Part shown: positions 1 through 10,430 of the stretch, one piece after another
Layout of the letters: every line of letters starts with the position of its first letter
Numbering within the stretch: position 1 is the stretch's first letter
Assembly: GCA_034440635.1 (NCBI GenBank)
Contig: JAOTON010002268.1
Location: 992,001-1,056,000 of the forward strand
DNA from: Lepas anatifera
Lineage: Eukaryota; Arthropoda; Thecostraca; Lepadidae
Reading direction: 5' to 3'
DNA length: 64,000 nucleotides
Position numbers and translations under genes: made by a program
The notes under the pieces: model-generated
Told to the model about the DNA's origin: nothing
The model's input: the letters and a program-made list of their open reading frames with translations, nothing else
The model's database searches: none

Positions 1-629
1 GCATGAGAATATGTTCTGAGCATTTGATAATAGAGGTTGATTTTGACCTCTTTTGAGATTTAGGTCTCACTCCACCTTGTGTGAAAATAATTTCAGGACT
101 ATGGTCGCATGTGTTTGTCGATATTAGCCATGGGTCACATCTGGCTTGTACCTGCGACCGGACAATTTTTTGCGTACGATGAATCTTTTACCGCGTACAC
201 TGGTTTGAAGGACATTTTGTATCATTCTCGCCGTAATACAAAACATGCCTGCTTGTTATGGTTCTATAGTTCGGGAAAAGAAAGAAAAGTTTCATGTTCC
301 GCTCGTTTGAATCATGTGTAAAGCCCATAGACGTAGAGAATGGCATTAGGGGATAGTGGCTTAGTTCCACCACTCCTGCATTGGCTTTACATTTTAGATA
401 ACAGTAAATTTTGAGACCACCGGTGGCTAATGAAAGTGTCCACAAACACCTGGTTTTGACGTAAGAGAATTGAGCCACCATCTTTTTCTTTCCATTTATC
501 ACAATTACCTGCAGGGGCGGATCCAGGGGAGGAAATCCGGACATGCCTTCCTTCCAAACCGGTGACATTTCACACAGTTTCAGAATATTTCGGAAAAAAC
601 TACATTTTTCATGATTTTCCTTGGTCATA
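1..629. other. No gene recognised; partial MITE at the end
   Basis: I see no coding exon or known element in roughly the first 510 bases. From about 514 a GGCGGATCCAGG terminus starts a partial copy of the MITE family found complete at 630-850. The open frames here lack any familiar motif. Confidence 0.4.
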
Positions 630-850
630 GGCGGATCCAGGGGGAGGTTTGTTATCCTCGATCGACCCTCGGCACCCCCGAAAGAGTCGATGGCAGCCCC
701 CGAAATTTTAATTCCCATCTCCCCCTTCCTAGGATGCGAGTTTCAGCGCCCCTGGCGCCTGCTGTTGGAGTTTTCCGCCCAAAATTGGCGCCCCTTGGTC
801 GGATGGCGCCCCTTGATCATGTCCCCCCGGTCGGCGATCCTGGATCCGCG
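630..850. mobile_element. GC-rich MITE with GGCGGATCCAGG termini
   Basis: The segment opens with GGCGGATCCAGGGGG and closes with CCTGGATCCGC, an inverted repeat of the opening. Inside are short phrases such as TGGCGCCCC that recur in related copies at about 4930-5580 and 54323-54566. It has no coding capacity. Ends of this kind (CAGTGGCGGATC) also delimit the hAT-type insertions at 41303-46588 and 41391-41912, which have 8-bp target duplications, so a hAT-like non-autonomous origin is likely. I cannot define a target duplication for this copy. Confidence 0.55.
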
Positions 851-860
851 GATTGTTATC

Positions 861-912
861 ATTTCTAGCCCCAAAGCATGAGTGCATGCACTCATGCTTT
901 GGGACTAGAAAT
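861..912. repeat. 52-bp loopless near-perfect palindrome
   Basis: The two 26-base halves are inverted copies with one mismatch and no loop, centred on TGCATGCA. It lies 10 bp beyond the MITE end at 850. Its role is unknown. Confidence 0.8.
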
Positions 913-1835
913 TATAAAAAATAAAGCACAAGTTGGTGTAATTTGAAGTGTCCATCACCTTTTCGTGTTTGTGAAGCACTGTAAAGGTGATTAGGTTATC
1001 CCTCCAGATAAGTCTGTCCCAAAGGTGGTCTGCAGGATCTTCAAATAGCCTTCCTGGCATAAAATCTAGAAATTCGCTAAAATAAAACAAAACGCCCGAA
1101 CCGAAGCGTGTTGGTTGGTTGTTGGTGGTTGGGGTTGGGGTTGGGCCCCGCAGGGGACCGATTTTCATCTGCTGGACCTGTCTGCCCCTGCTGACTTGTC
1201 CGGCCCATGGATAATTGGGTACGGGATGTGACGACACCCGCGACCCCAGTTGGCAGGGTGGGTCTCGCCCCCCGCCTTCGGGTGATGGGCCAAATCGAGA
1301 CTGCCATCTTCATACTTTCTTAGCCCTCCTAACTTCAAATCCCACCAACTCCGTGTTCCTTTTCCTCTTCCTTCCTTATTTCCTTGTCTGTCCATGCCTT
1401 TCCAACCGTATCCTTTCTGTCCACTCCTCAATACCCCTCCTATCCACTGTCTGCGATGTCTGGCCCGGCGTGTCTCCGTGGGTGGCGGGGATAAGTGCAC
1501 TCTTGCTCGTCTTGAGCGTGGACATCTCGGTCGCGTGCGGCACGCGGCTGGGCTAGACAGCGCAGACCGATCCGCTTCCTTTTCCAATTCATAAATTCCC
1601 TGTTATCCATCTATTCCCCAGCGTCATGGTTGTCCCCGCACGGGCCTGTGATTCCTGGATGGTCTGGGTGCGTGTGGGCCTCCGGCTCATGTGGCCGACG
1701 ATTGGATCCTTCTAATCGCCGGCCCTGCGGTCCGGGGCTCATTTCTCTCGGACTAGCCGGGAGTCAGTTGTGACGAGCAGGTGGTAGTCGCCTGCTCCGA
1801 TGAGGCCGTGTGGGGGCGCCTGTCTTTTTAAGGTG
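913..1835 (+). other. Probable 5' UTR of the downstream LINE
   Basis: This is a GC-rich, gene-free stretch leading into the region shared with the second LINE copy. Homology with the copy at 60.27 kb begins only at about 1831, so assigning this stretch to the LINE is an inference from continuity. G-rich TTGGGG repeats occur at about 1110-1145. Confidence 0.3.
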
Positions 1836-2269
1836 AGCTGCGCACCGACCGGTACCCCGGGATGAAGGAGTCTTGGTAGCTGAGCTGAGGTATGCGCTGT
1901 GTTGGTTCGTGTGCCTCTAGCAACACTCTACTTTGGTCTGGATTTTCGCAAGGACGGGGAACTCTTGAAGGCATCGACAAGAGTAGCAGAATTGTAAAGG
2001 TCTGTCGGTCTTTGGTGGGGATCGGCTTTCTCTCCCTCCTTAGGTGAGGTACCGACTTCACCCAGGGAGGGAGGGGTATCCGTGCCCCGCCCGGAGTCGT
2101 CTAGGCTAGGTGCAAGGACCGTCGTAGGGGCAGGGGGTTTGGTGAGTCTCTCTCCCCCTCTGTGACGGCGGCGTCTCCCCTCGTATAACCAGCCCGTGCG
2201 TCGTCTCGCCTGGTAGCACCCTCGTCGGAAGGGGGACGCACGTTGTTGGTCGAAATTTATCACTTACCC

Positions 2270-3899
2270 ATGGACACTTCTAACGTCACAAATCCCTCTT
2301 TTAACCCTCCTCAGGAGGTTAATACCTCCCAGCCCCCTAGAGGGGAAGGGACCGAGCGAACACCGACACCTGGTTCGCAAAAACCGATCATTCAGCCCTC
2401 GTGTCCTCGTGTTTTGGTTATGCGGGGACTGGACTCCTCTCTGGCGGCCTTGTCGCCTTTGAAGCGTAAGGAGGCCCTCGACCACCTTGGAAGGGTTGTT
2501 AGATGCGAGAAGTTACGCGATGGAGCATTAGAGGTCGAATTCGCAAAGGCAGAGGACGCAGAGCGAGCACTTCCTGTGTCGGAGCTTAAGTTCACAAGGA
2601 AGCAATCTGGTTTCAAAAAGACGTACAAAATCGCCATTTCGGTAGAGGCCCATCGTACTAAGAACTTTAGGAAAGGAGTAGTCAGTAGCCAAGAGCTTAG
2701 AGGACTTTGGAGGATGAGATGGTTGAAGGCTTAGAGGAAGTTGGAGTGGGGGAGGTTCGGAGGATTCGGAAGAGGAACGGAGAGGAGATGTTGGACACTG
2801 ACACGGTCATTCTAACATTTGACAACAGAACTGCCTGATCATATCTATGTGGGCTACTCGCGGGTTGGCGTCGGGCCTTACGTGCCGTCACCTATGCGGT
2901 GCTTTTTGTGCGAGAAGTATGGTCATACTGCCCGCACCTGCAAGGGCAAGCGGGTGTGTGGAAAGTGCGCATCAGACATCCATAGCACCACTGACTGCGA
3001 CGCTCAAGCCTTGAAATGTGCAAATTGTAATGGCTGCCACGAGGTAACTGACTGTTTATGTCCGGAGTATATCCGTGAAAAAGAAATAATATCCATCCAG
3101 ACAACAAAAATCAGCTTCCGTGAGGCTCGGGAGTCTTATGAGGCCTCCCATCCCAAAAAGGGTTATGCCCAGACAGTGACCGTGGGTGTAGCGGGCCCCT
3201 AAGGATGACCGCGGAGGAGGTCATCCGCTCCCTAACCGTGGCGGATTTCGTCCGCCTGGCAGGGAGGATGGGGCTGGTGTTTTCACGCCAGCCCGCCGCC
3301 CCGGCTCCTGAGCCGACGGCGGCACCTCCTCCGCGCGCCCCCTCAGTAGGGGCGGGAGCGGATCATCGCCTCCGCTTCTACCTCTCCTCCTTCGGCTCCC
3401 GCCGAAGAGGAGGGAAGAGGGTCTGTCCCCGACCCTAGGCACCGGCCGGCTCCTGGCGCTGATGACTGCACCAGCGCCTGGTGCGTCTCCCGGCGGACCC
3501 CCGCCGGATTCAGAGGGGTGGATGGTGGATGGACGAGGGGCAGAGCCTCTCGTGCGGGGGCCGCCGCCCGCGGTCCCCTGTCATCCCACCTGACGGCGGC
3601 GCCGACTCAGCGCTGCAGCCGCCATACATACCAGAGGTTGAGACGCTGCACACACAACCTCCCACCCAGAACTCATCGTCCACTGTCGCAGCAATGCGCA
3701 AAAATTTTGAGGACGTGCCGCGGAGTAGGTCTCCGACGAAGCGACCGGCCGGAAGCCCTCTCGGTTAGTTCCAGACCTCACGTGCTCGCGGTAACTCAAC
3801 CGAAAGCGGACGAGGCCGCGGACCGGTCCGCAACAGGCTCGGCAGTTCCAACGTGGGACCAGCCAGAGGCCCATATTCCGGACCACCGTGGAAGGGTAA
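2270..3899 (+). pseudogene. LINE ORF1 (gag-like, zinc-knuckle), frameshifted
   Basis: ORF1 would encode the RNA-binding chaperone that coats the LINE transcript. The likely start reads MDTSN at 2270, the equivalent of MDSSN at 60704 in copy B. The first block runs to about 2710, then the frame shifts and reopens near 2819. That second block carries three zinc-binding motifs: CFLCEKYGHTARTC (C-x2-C-x4-H-x4-C), CGKCASDIHSTTDC and a CANC-type third motif. A stop at about 3200 and further shifts break the Pro/Arg-rich tail, which includes MTAEEVIRSLTVADFVRLAG, also present in copy B. Not functional as it stands. Confidence 0.85.
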
Positions 3900-4929
3900 G
3901 GTCAGTTACCTGTCAGTTCAAGTCGTCCACTTTTTTAACGAGCCCGTTTCCTTATCTCAAATGACCTTTTCACAGTGGAACTGTCGAGGCCTTCGTGCTA
4001 ATTTTATTGACCTGCAGCAGATTTTATCTGATCACACCCCTTCCGTTTTATGCCTCCAGGAGACAAAGTTGTCTCCTGGAGCTGCCTTTGATATTCGAAA
4101 TTATCAGAGTTTTAGAAAATATATTTGTAGTAATACGATAGCATCCGGAGGGGTTGTGGTTGCAGTGCACCATGCAGCTATTTGTTACCATGTTCCTTTA
4201 ATGACGGTGCTGTAGGCGGTAGCCGCCCGGGTAGACCTTGGTTTTACTAAATTGACAGTTTGTTCACTTTATCTCCCACCGGGTGACAATCTAAATTTAA
4301 AGGATTATAATTAGGGGAAAGTGTGGGGTCACGGACACCGTGGGTAAGACGGACACCCCCTGTTTGGGACGAACTGACAGCGCCACGACGAGGAAAAGCG
4401 TGTAATAGGCTTCCTTTTAGCGCGCGTCGGTCGCAGAGCAACGTTGGGTCCGGTGAGCTCTCTAGGTTTTATACAATTTTCATAAAAGTAAAAATTGCAA
4501 CTCATGTGTTTTTTTCACAATCGAATTCGTAAGGTATTCGTATGGATGTATTTATAGATACTTTATTGATATTACATAATGTGGCTCTTCAAGATGTTAC
4601 ATTTTGTTCACCGCAGTCGCTCACTGCGTAATCGCAATGGCGTCTGATTCATGTCCAAGTTTGTTTAGGAAGAGCAAAGTGGGGTAAGACGGACACCTCG
4701 CGTGGGGCAAGATGGACATGGTGTCTATGTTACCCCGCACAAGAGTATATTTGATTTTATATAATATAAGCTTAAATAAATAAATTTATCAAGGGTTTTG
4801 GGGTTCAGCGATACACCTGAGCGGAGGCAGATCTGGCTGATGGTTTGGAGGGTGGGGACACAGGGCCCGAAATGCTGGAGAACATAAAACTACATTTGGG
4901 GGTCATCCAGGTGCAGGTGTACCCCTCGA

Positions 4930-5580
4930 CCTTCAACGCCTCCTGAAATGGCCACGGTGCCCCCCTGAGAGATTGATGGGCCCCCTAAAGTGTCACTTCC
5001 AACCCCTCCCCTCAGGAGCGGGGAGGGGCACTCTTAGGCCTAAGTAGAGGATTTGGCGCCCACCTGATAAGTTTTGCGTTCCAAAAGTGGCACCCTCTGG
5101 TAGGTGCGCACCCATGATTTTTATTGGGGGGGGCGGCTGACGAGAGGAGGCAGCAGGTCGGTAGAGGGGGTGGCATTTTTCCTCGGGGGACGCACTTGTT
5201 CACTCACCCAAAGGGCGGCCAATTTTCGCATCCTGGTGAGAGCGGTGAATTGTTTGCTCCACAGACCTAGTGTAATTTTTTTAGGGGCGGCGTGTTGGGT
5301 GCAGGGGCAGTGAATTCAGTAAGTCAGTGTAGGGGGCGGCATGTTGGGTGCAGGGGCGGCAGTCAGCGTAGCACTACCTCTAAAAGTCAGGTGAAGGCTC
5401 ATCGTTACCCTCGATGAGCGCCTTCGGTGCCCCACATGGATGGGGGCGGCACTTTGGAGCCAAAGCGTTTGGGGGCCCGGGCCCGCTGCCCCCCCTGGGT
5501 GCGCGCCCGCCCCTGGCCCGGATGGTGCCCCCCGGTAAGGTGCCCCGCCCCCTGATCGGCGATCCTAGATCAACCTTTTT
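4930..5580. mobile_element. GC-rich MITE remnant (GGCGGATCC family)
   Basis: Phrases such as GATTTGGCGCCCACCTGATA are shared with the complete copy at 54323-54566, and it ends with GGCGATCCTAGATC like the copy at 630-850. A local repeat of GGGGCGGCATGTTGGGTGCA occurs near 5284-5360. The ends are eroded and there is no coding capacity. Confidence 0.5.
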
Positions 5581-5848
5581 ACAGTGTTATGACAGCCCTT
5601 GATACTTTAATCCTCCGTCATTAAACATGCAAAATAAGGCATGACCCCCTTTGACGGAAAAAGTAGGAAAATGTGCCCTTTCCGCGGTGGACGACAGTCG
5701 CCTAGTGGGTGGATGCAGATGGAAATATTCAAGGCCTGGTTCGTTCAATTTGTTCATCTTGTCCATCTTTCCCCATGGGGTGACCATGTTACCCCATTAG
5801 GTGGGGCGAAATGGACTTGTGCTACTTTTTCTAAACTTAACGCTAGTT

Positions 5849-6860
5849 TTAACCCGCGCCCCACCGGGGTCCGGCGCCACCTTCGCCCCACGGGGCCATC
5901 GATGGCCCCTCTAACTCCGAAAATATGGGCGTTAGCGCAAATCTGCAAGTGCAATAGAAAGCTCGCGTGAATTCAGTAAGAAATTACCTCGCATGTATTA
6001 GTACTCAGGTCAATGGTTTGACCTCAGAGGTCAAATTAGGTCAAGATCGGCTATTTTCACTCAAATATGCAATGATTAGCAAACTGGGCATAACTCTTAT
6101 GTCATTAGAGCTATTGAGGCCTGGTAAAGTACATTTGATAGCAAATTGCCAGTACTTTTTCTGCTATGTGGAACGTAAAGACCTCCCGCCGGTGGTTTGA
6201 CCTCCAGAGGTCACCTCGTGACCTAATATGACCTGAGGTCACGAAAGGTCAAAAGTGACCTTGCTGCGTATATCAAATGAAAGCCAGTGACAAGACAAAC
6301 ACGGTGGTGTTTGTTTCACCGCTCTAGCTTAATTAGGCAAAAGTTATTGTCAAAATACTGTTTTTGACCTCTGGTGACCTTGGATGACCTTGGAAAAGTC
6401 AAAGGGCAAATATGACCCCTGGGATCCGTGAAAGGGTGTCCAAAACGTTGTTCTGAGCAGTCTGAGTATTTGCAATCATTTTTGTGGCTTTTATATCATG
6501 AAACAACTTTTCCCCATGCTTTTCCAATGGGAGAGATCGCCTCGTGACCTGACCTCAGGGCACGAAATCGAAAATCCCGGGTATACACCTTGTAGACCCT
6601 AGAGGGGTTATGAAGTGTAGGAAGTTTCAAATTGATCGACTTTGAAATGTAGCTCTTACAGAGCTCTAAAGGTGAAGTGAGGTGACCTTGGTTGACCTCG
6701 TCTGGTGACCTGACCTTGGGTGACCCGGGGTAAAAATTTCAAGGATGATGGGAAAATGATGCAGTGAGAGGTAGAGCCCTCAACCGGGTGCTGCGCCCCG
6801 TCTTTTTCTGCTATCCCGAAAACCTTAGGGGCTATCGATCCCCCGGTGGGGCGGGGTTAA
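5849..6860 (+). mobile_element. TTAA-flanked type A element, copy A1
   Basis: It is bounded by TTAA on both sides, with inverted GC-rich ends (AACCCGCGCCCCACCGG and its inverse). Non-coding. The interior is dense in AGGTCA and TGACCT hexamers and holds the conserved core CCCATGCTTTTCCAATGGGA near 6513. TTAA duplication and C-rich termini point to the piggyBac superfamily as the mobilising enzyme, by inference. It is nested inside the TA element and thus inside the LINE. Confidence 0.85.
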
Positions 6861-9800
6861 TATGATGATAACAGACACATAGCTGCTTGCACAGTGATAG
6901 ATCAATGTCTGAAGTACCTTTACAGCCAAAATAGGAACGAAAAAAGCTCATTAAGTCATCGCAGACTTACACCATCGTTACGGTGTCCGTGACCCCCCAC
7001 TTTCCCCTACTTAGTTGACCAATTGCCTACTCCCTTTCTTTTTCGTGGGGATTTTAACGCTCATAACCCAGCTTGGGGGGACCTACCGGCCGTGCGTGCC
7101 CCAGAGGCCGCACGGCTGAGCGCTTCCTTCACCTTAACTCCCTCTGTCTCCTCAACTCAGGTCACTCTACCCACATTACTCTGCCTTCTGGCTCCCTTTC
7201 CTCTATTGATCTTTCAGTTTGCTCTCTGTCTCTTTCCACCCAGTTCTAATGGAACGCCCTTGACGATCCCCACGGAAGCGACCATTTCCCCATCCTTTTA
7301 TCCCCGGCCGGTCCGCACGTGGTGGGACCTCGCCGGACCCGGTGGCATCACGGGCGTGCGGATTGGTCGGGCTTTGGGGCTGCGTGCGGCGCGGTGGAGC
7401 CTCCCCGGAGCCCTCTGCTACCCAAGCTATTGCGAATTTTAACAAGATGATCTTCACTGCCGCGAAACATTTTATACCTATGACACGTGGTCAGCCAAAG
7501 CACGTCCGGGTGCCTTGGTGGCCCCACGAATGTAAAACCGCGATTTTAAAAGGAAACGGGCTTTCGTGTCTTTAACAGACATTCCACGGCGGCGAATCAC
7601 GTAAATTTTAAACGCGCTCGAGCATTTGCACGTCGCGTGGTCCTTGATGCAAAGAGGAGGTGGTGGGTGTCTTATGTATGTTGTGTAAATCCTTCTACGC
7701 CTTCGACACAAGTGTGGATGCGTATTAGGAGTATGCAGGGAAAGAGCTGTCCTCCGACCGCACCTGTGCTGGATGTGAACGGGACTAAAATAGCAGACCC
7801 CCAGGAGGTGGCCGAGTGTATGGCGAAGTCATATTTTGAGCGCTGCAATGGCACTATGGAAAACACTGCTTTCTCACAAATAAGGGAAGTGGCCGAACGA
7901 AAGCCCGTCGACTTTGGCCAAAGCAATATTGCCACGTATAATAAGCCTTTTTCTATGCCCGAACTCAGAGCTGCTCTTTCTAAGATCAGACCGGCGTCAC
8001 CCGGCCCGGACAACATTTCAAACACCATGCTCTCTCACCAGACTCATTTCTCGTATCGTTGTTGAATATGTTTAATAATATGTGGAGAAATAATGATTTT
8101 CCGGACCAATGGCGTGAAGCACATATTATGCCTATTCTGAAGCCTGGCAAGTCTGGCCTGTCCCCTAACGATTTTCGTCCAATCTCGTTAACTTCGTGTG
8201 TAGGCAAATTGTTCGAAAAAATGGTAAACACGCGTCTGGTGTGGTACTTAGAGTCAAGTCAGCTGCTTTGTACCAGTCAGTGTGGTTTCCACCAGGGCCA
8301 CTCCACAGTCGACCACCTTGTGCGGCTTGATGCTTCTGTGCGGGAGGGGTTTTTACGGAAGGCCCACACTATCGCTGTGTTCTTTGACGTGGAGCGTGCC
8401 TACGATTATACATGGGGGCATGGTATTCTACAGAAGCCTTTCGGACTTGGCTTTCGAGGACACATGGGTTGGTTTCTTTCAAACTTTTTGAAAAATAGGT
8501 ATTTTCGGTTTCGTGTAAACTCTTCTTTGTCGAACCGGTATGAACAACAGAACGGCATAGCGCAAGGTTCTGTGAGCTCCATAGCTCTCTTTGCAGTCAT
8601 GATTAATGATATTGCAGACGATCTCCCGACCGGTATAAAGCACGCGCTTTTTGTTGATGATTTTACGATGTGGGTGATGGCATCCACTACTGCTGCTGCG
8701 CAGAGGCGGCTCCAACTCGGCCTCGACCGCCTGCAGCAGTGGAGCTCACGCAACGGTCTGAATTTCTTAAGTACCAAAACCAAATGTATACATTTTTGTA
8801 ACAGACGCAGCGATTGTGAAGACCCAACACTCCTTATCTACGGTAATCAGACTGAAGTTGTAGGTGAAACCAGATTCCTTTTGATAACGCTGGACAAAAA
8901 GCTGACATATGTGCCGCATATAAAAGAACTGCGTAAGCAGTGTTTCTATTCATTGAATATTTTCAAGGTGTTGACGAAAATGAGGTGTGGCGCTGACAGA
9001 AAAATGTTTATCATGTTATGTAGGACACTCGTCCGCTCAAAGATTGAATACGGGTGTGTTGTCTATGAAGCTGCTTCTCAGTCCGCCAAATAGATGCTCG
9101 ATGTTGTTCACCACCAAGCGATAGGAATAATTACTGGGGCGTTTCGTACATCTCCAGTAATCAGTATGCTGGTTGACGCTGATGAAATGCCGCTTGAAAC
9201 CCGCCGAAGAAGGATCGCTATGCGTTATGCAATAAGAATTAAACAGTCAGCACAACACGCCACATATCAAACCTTTTTTGGTGACGCCCAGCTCCGCCGA
9301 ATCGATAATGGCTCGCGTTCTTCAGCCCGCCATCCGGGGGTAAGGGTCCGGGCTTGGCTGACAGAGGCTGGCATTGATACAGACCTTGTTGAATCTTATG
9401 ACGTATTTTCTGTTGAACCGTGGATTGTGTGGGAAGTGAACACAAATACGAACTTACTCGAACAATGCAAACATAGGCCTCCAGAAGCGATGCGCCAGCT
9501 ATTTATGGATATTTCCTCTGAATTTTTCGGAAATCACGTTCGCTTTACACCGATGGCTCGAAAAGTGACAGTGGCACGGGTTGTGCATTTGTTGGTGAAG
9601 GTATCGAGAGGGGTTTTAGCTTGCCGTGCGAGGCATCTGTTTTTACCTCTGAGCTGTTTGCGATTTTTCGTTGTTTGGACCAGGTTTCCAGGTCGAGGGC
9701 GAGACAGTTTGTCGTTTTTACTGATTCACTGCCCTCTCTACAGGCTTTGAAGTCGCTTTATTTTTATAACGCATCGTCATCCTTTCTCTTGGTTCTCATT

Positions 9801-10430
9801 AGACAGAAGCTGCACGGTCTAAAGGAAAAGGGAAAAATGTCAAGATTGTGTGGATCCCAAGCCATTGTGGCATCAGCGGCAATGAACGGGCCGATTAAGC
9901 TGCAAAGGCTGCAGTAGAACGTGATGTTCCCTCTGGCCTTCATATTCCATTCTTTGACCTGTATGCTCCTGTTAAGAAGTTTGTAATGCGTAGCTGGCAG
10001 TGACGATGGGACGAGGATCCCAGGGGAGCAAAGTTGAGAAGTGTGAAACCCAAAGTAGGGAAATGGCCTTCTAGCAGTGCTGGATCCAGAAAAGAGGAAG
10101 TTGTTTTGTCGAGGTTGCGGATTGGCCACACCCACGCTACGCACTCTTTCCGCTTGACTAGAGAGGATCCGCCGCTCTGTCCGCGCTGTGGCGACTCACT
10201 GAGTGTGAAGCATGTTCTTGTTGACTGCCGCGATTATGAGATTGAACCGGTTAGAAACTTGGGAGGTTCACCCTCCTTGGAGTCTCTTCTGGGAGAGTTT
10301 CCGACCGTTGAGATATCCAGTATTTTATCGTATCTAAGGAGCGTCGATTTTGATGTTATTTACTCGCCGACCTAGGGTGTGATTTGAAAATGTGGTTTTC
10401 TATTTTTATTTATATATTTTATGTTTTTAC

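Larger units (their letters stand above)
4312..7009. mobile_element. TA-flanked inverted-repeat element inside LINE ORF2
   Basis: The left end reads TAGGGGAAAGTG and the right end is its inverse. About 30 bp are inverted with one mismatch, including the shared GGTCACGGACACCGT. Copy B shows the uninterrupted LINE at the equivalent point (62.8 kb), so this is a true insertion, with TA as the likely target duplication. Phrases such as GTAAGACGGACAC and GGGGCAAGATGGACA recur inside. There is no transposase frame, so it is non-autonomous. A Tc1/mariner-type origin is suggested only by the TA target. It contains a GC-rich MITE and a TTAA element. Confidence 0.75.
3961..10374 (+). pseudogene. LINE ORF2 (endonuclease-RT-RNase H), broken
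   Basis: ORF2 would nick the target and reverse-transcribe the element. The start reads MTFSQWNCRGLRAN, with the endonuclease motif LCLQETKL and, after the 4312-7009 insertion, DFNAHNPAWG; a GSDHFPI motif lies in a shifted frame near 7285. The RT block (8059-9093) carries the DFRPIS, FFDVERAYD and catalytic FVDD motifs. RNase H remnants are SELFAI, FTDSLPSLQAL and WIPSHCGISGNE near 9640-9890, in shifted frames. A C-x2-C-x7-H-x4-C finger lies near 10180. In-frame stops include 4213-4215 and 9091-9093. The region after 10034 ends at YSPT and a stop. Confidence 0.88.
1831..10430 (+). mobile_element. I-like LINE (non-LTR retrotransposon), copy A, decayed
   Basis: This is a two-ORF LINE. ORF1 encodes a gag-like protein with zinc knuckles; ORF2 encodes an APE-type endonuclease, a reverse transcriptase, an RNase H and a C-terminal CCHC finger. 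An RNase H with an APE nuclease and CCHC ORF1 fits the I/Nimb group. A second copy begins at about 60265 and matches from the 5' leader through the RT start. Copy A has frameshifts and stops and is split by an insertion at 4312-7009, so it should be inactive. The 3' end is placed near 10430 only because the element-like sequence runs out there. Confidence 0.85.

Noticed and set aside
1110..1145. Telomere-like TTGGGG repeats
   Set aside because: Only a few irregular units inside a GC-rich probable LINE leader.
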